Assembly: GCA_949316235.1 (NCBI GenBank)
Contig: OX438752.1
Location: forward strand, 1,821,001 to 1,885,000
DNA length: 64,000 nucleotides
Reading direction: 5' to 3'
Source: Oegoconia quadripuncta
Lineage: Eukaryota > Arthropoda > Insecta > Lepidoptera > Autostichidae
Shown: positions 63,718 to 64,000 of the stretch, in pieces
How the letters are laid out: each line of letters begins with the position of its first letter
How positions within the stretch are numbered: position 1 is the stretch's first letter
Position numbers and translations under genes: made by a program
Notes under the pieces: model-generated
Told to the model about the DNA's origin: nothing
The model's input: the letters and a program-made list of their open reading frames with translations, nothing else
Databases searched by the model: none

Positions 63718-64000
63718 TATGAATAACTCTGTTATTCTGCAATATAGTAAGCAATGCACTCGCAAATACAATTAAAAATCCATTATTTCATTTGTTACAA
63801 AACATAACCTAAAAGCTTAGTGCGTTAATTGTTAATTGTCAATTTGACATAACAATCGTTTATTTTTAAATTGGTGTGTGGTAAAGGTTTAAATCGATAC
63901 AGCCTTGTCTGATAACAATTTTGCTAGCTAACTTTTGCCTGTTTGAGATAAGTCGGAATTATATTTCCCGCTTTCAATCACGATTTCTCCGGTCAAGCGA
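63718..64000. promoter_or_regulatory. 5' flank of mRpL21, no gene seen
   Basis: AT-rich upstream DNA of mRpL21. I cannot assign a transcription start or a divergent gene. Confidence 0.35.

Overview
The window looks like a lepidopteran (moth or butterfly) nuclear genome. It is AT-rich and holds insect-type multi-exon genes with GT-AG introns (MyD88, ELP2, mRpL21, the last exon of a heparan-sulfate C5-epimerase). About half of it is interspersed repeats of the kinds common in Lepidoptera: tRNA-derived SINEs, 5'-truncated LINEs, and TA- or TWA-flanked MITEs. There are no bacterial features, CRISPR arrays or true tRNA genes.

Layout. 1-1816: terminal exon of a GLCE/Hsepi-like gene (+) after its last intron. 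1817-7313: gene-poor repeats and a few weak exon candidates on the minus strand. 7326-12864: a full-length non-LTR retrotransposon with intact gag-like ORF1, an intact EN-RT-RNase H ORF2, a (TTGAAG)4 tail and a target-site duplication. 12870-24560: nested MITEs and SINEs and a perfect 35-bp minisatellite. 24568-29962: a complete six-exon MyD88 gene (+), with death domain and TIR domain, 394 aa. 30000-38630: repeat-rich intergenic DNA. 38638-59014: a complete 12-exon ELP2 gene (-), 777 aa, whose introns carry a 33-bp palindromic minisatellite and a Tc1/mariner-type transposon with 268-bp terminal inverted repeats. 59949-62882: intronless RTEL1 helicase (+), divergent from ELP2. 62977-63717: two-exon mitochondrial ribosomal protein L21 (-), convergent with RTEL1.

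I rebuilt exon chains by hand from splice consensus and reading phase. MyD88, ELP2 and mRpL21 each close to an exact multiple of three. The host genes are unrelated in function: innate immune signalling, tRNA wobble modification, telomere and DNA-repair helicase, mitochondrial translation, glycosaminoglycan modification. They do not form one system.

The most interesting material is in the mobile DNA: (i) a recurrent, internally modular MITE family with TTAATAAAC and CTCAAG/CTTGAG motifs; (ii) a ~400-bp poly(A)-tailed retroposon family without obvious pol III boxes, one copy 90 bp upstream of RTEL1 with a 13-bp target duplication and another ending at the ELP2 stop codon; (iii) a long-TIR transposon whose TIR carries a perfect pol III B-box match; (iv) a LINE inserted about 8-10 bp from an ELP2 splice acceptor. 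Family names for transposons are inferences from termini and motifs, made without database searches.
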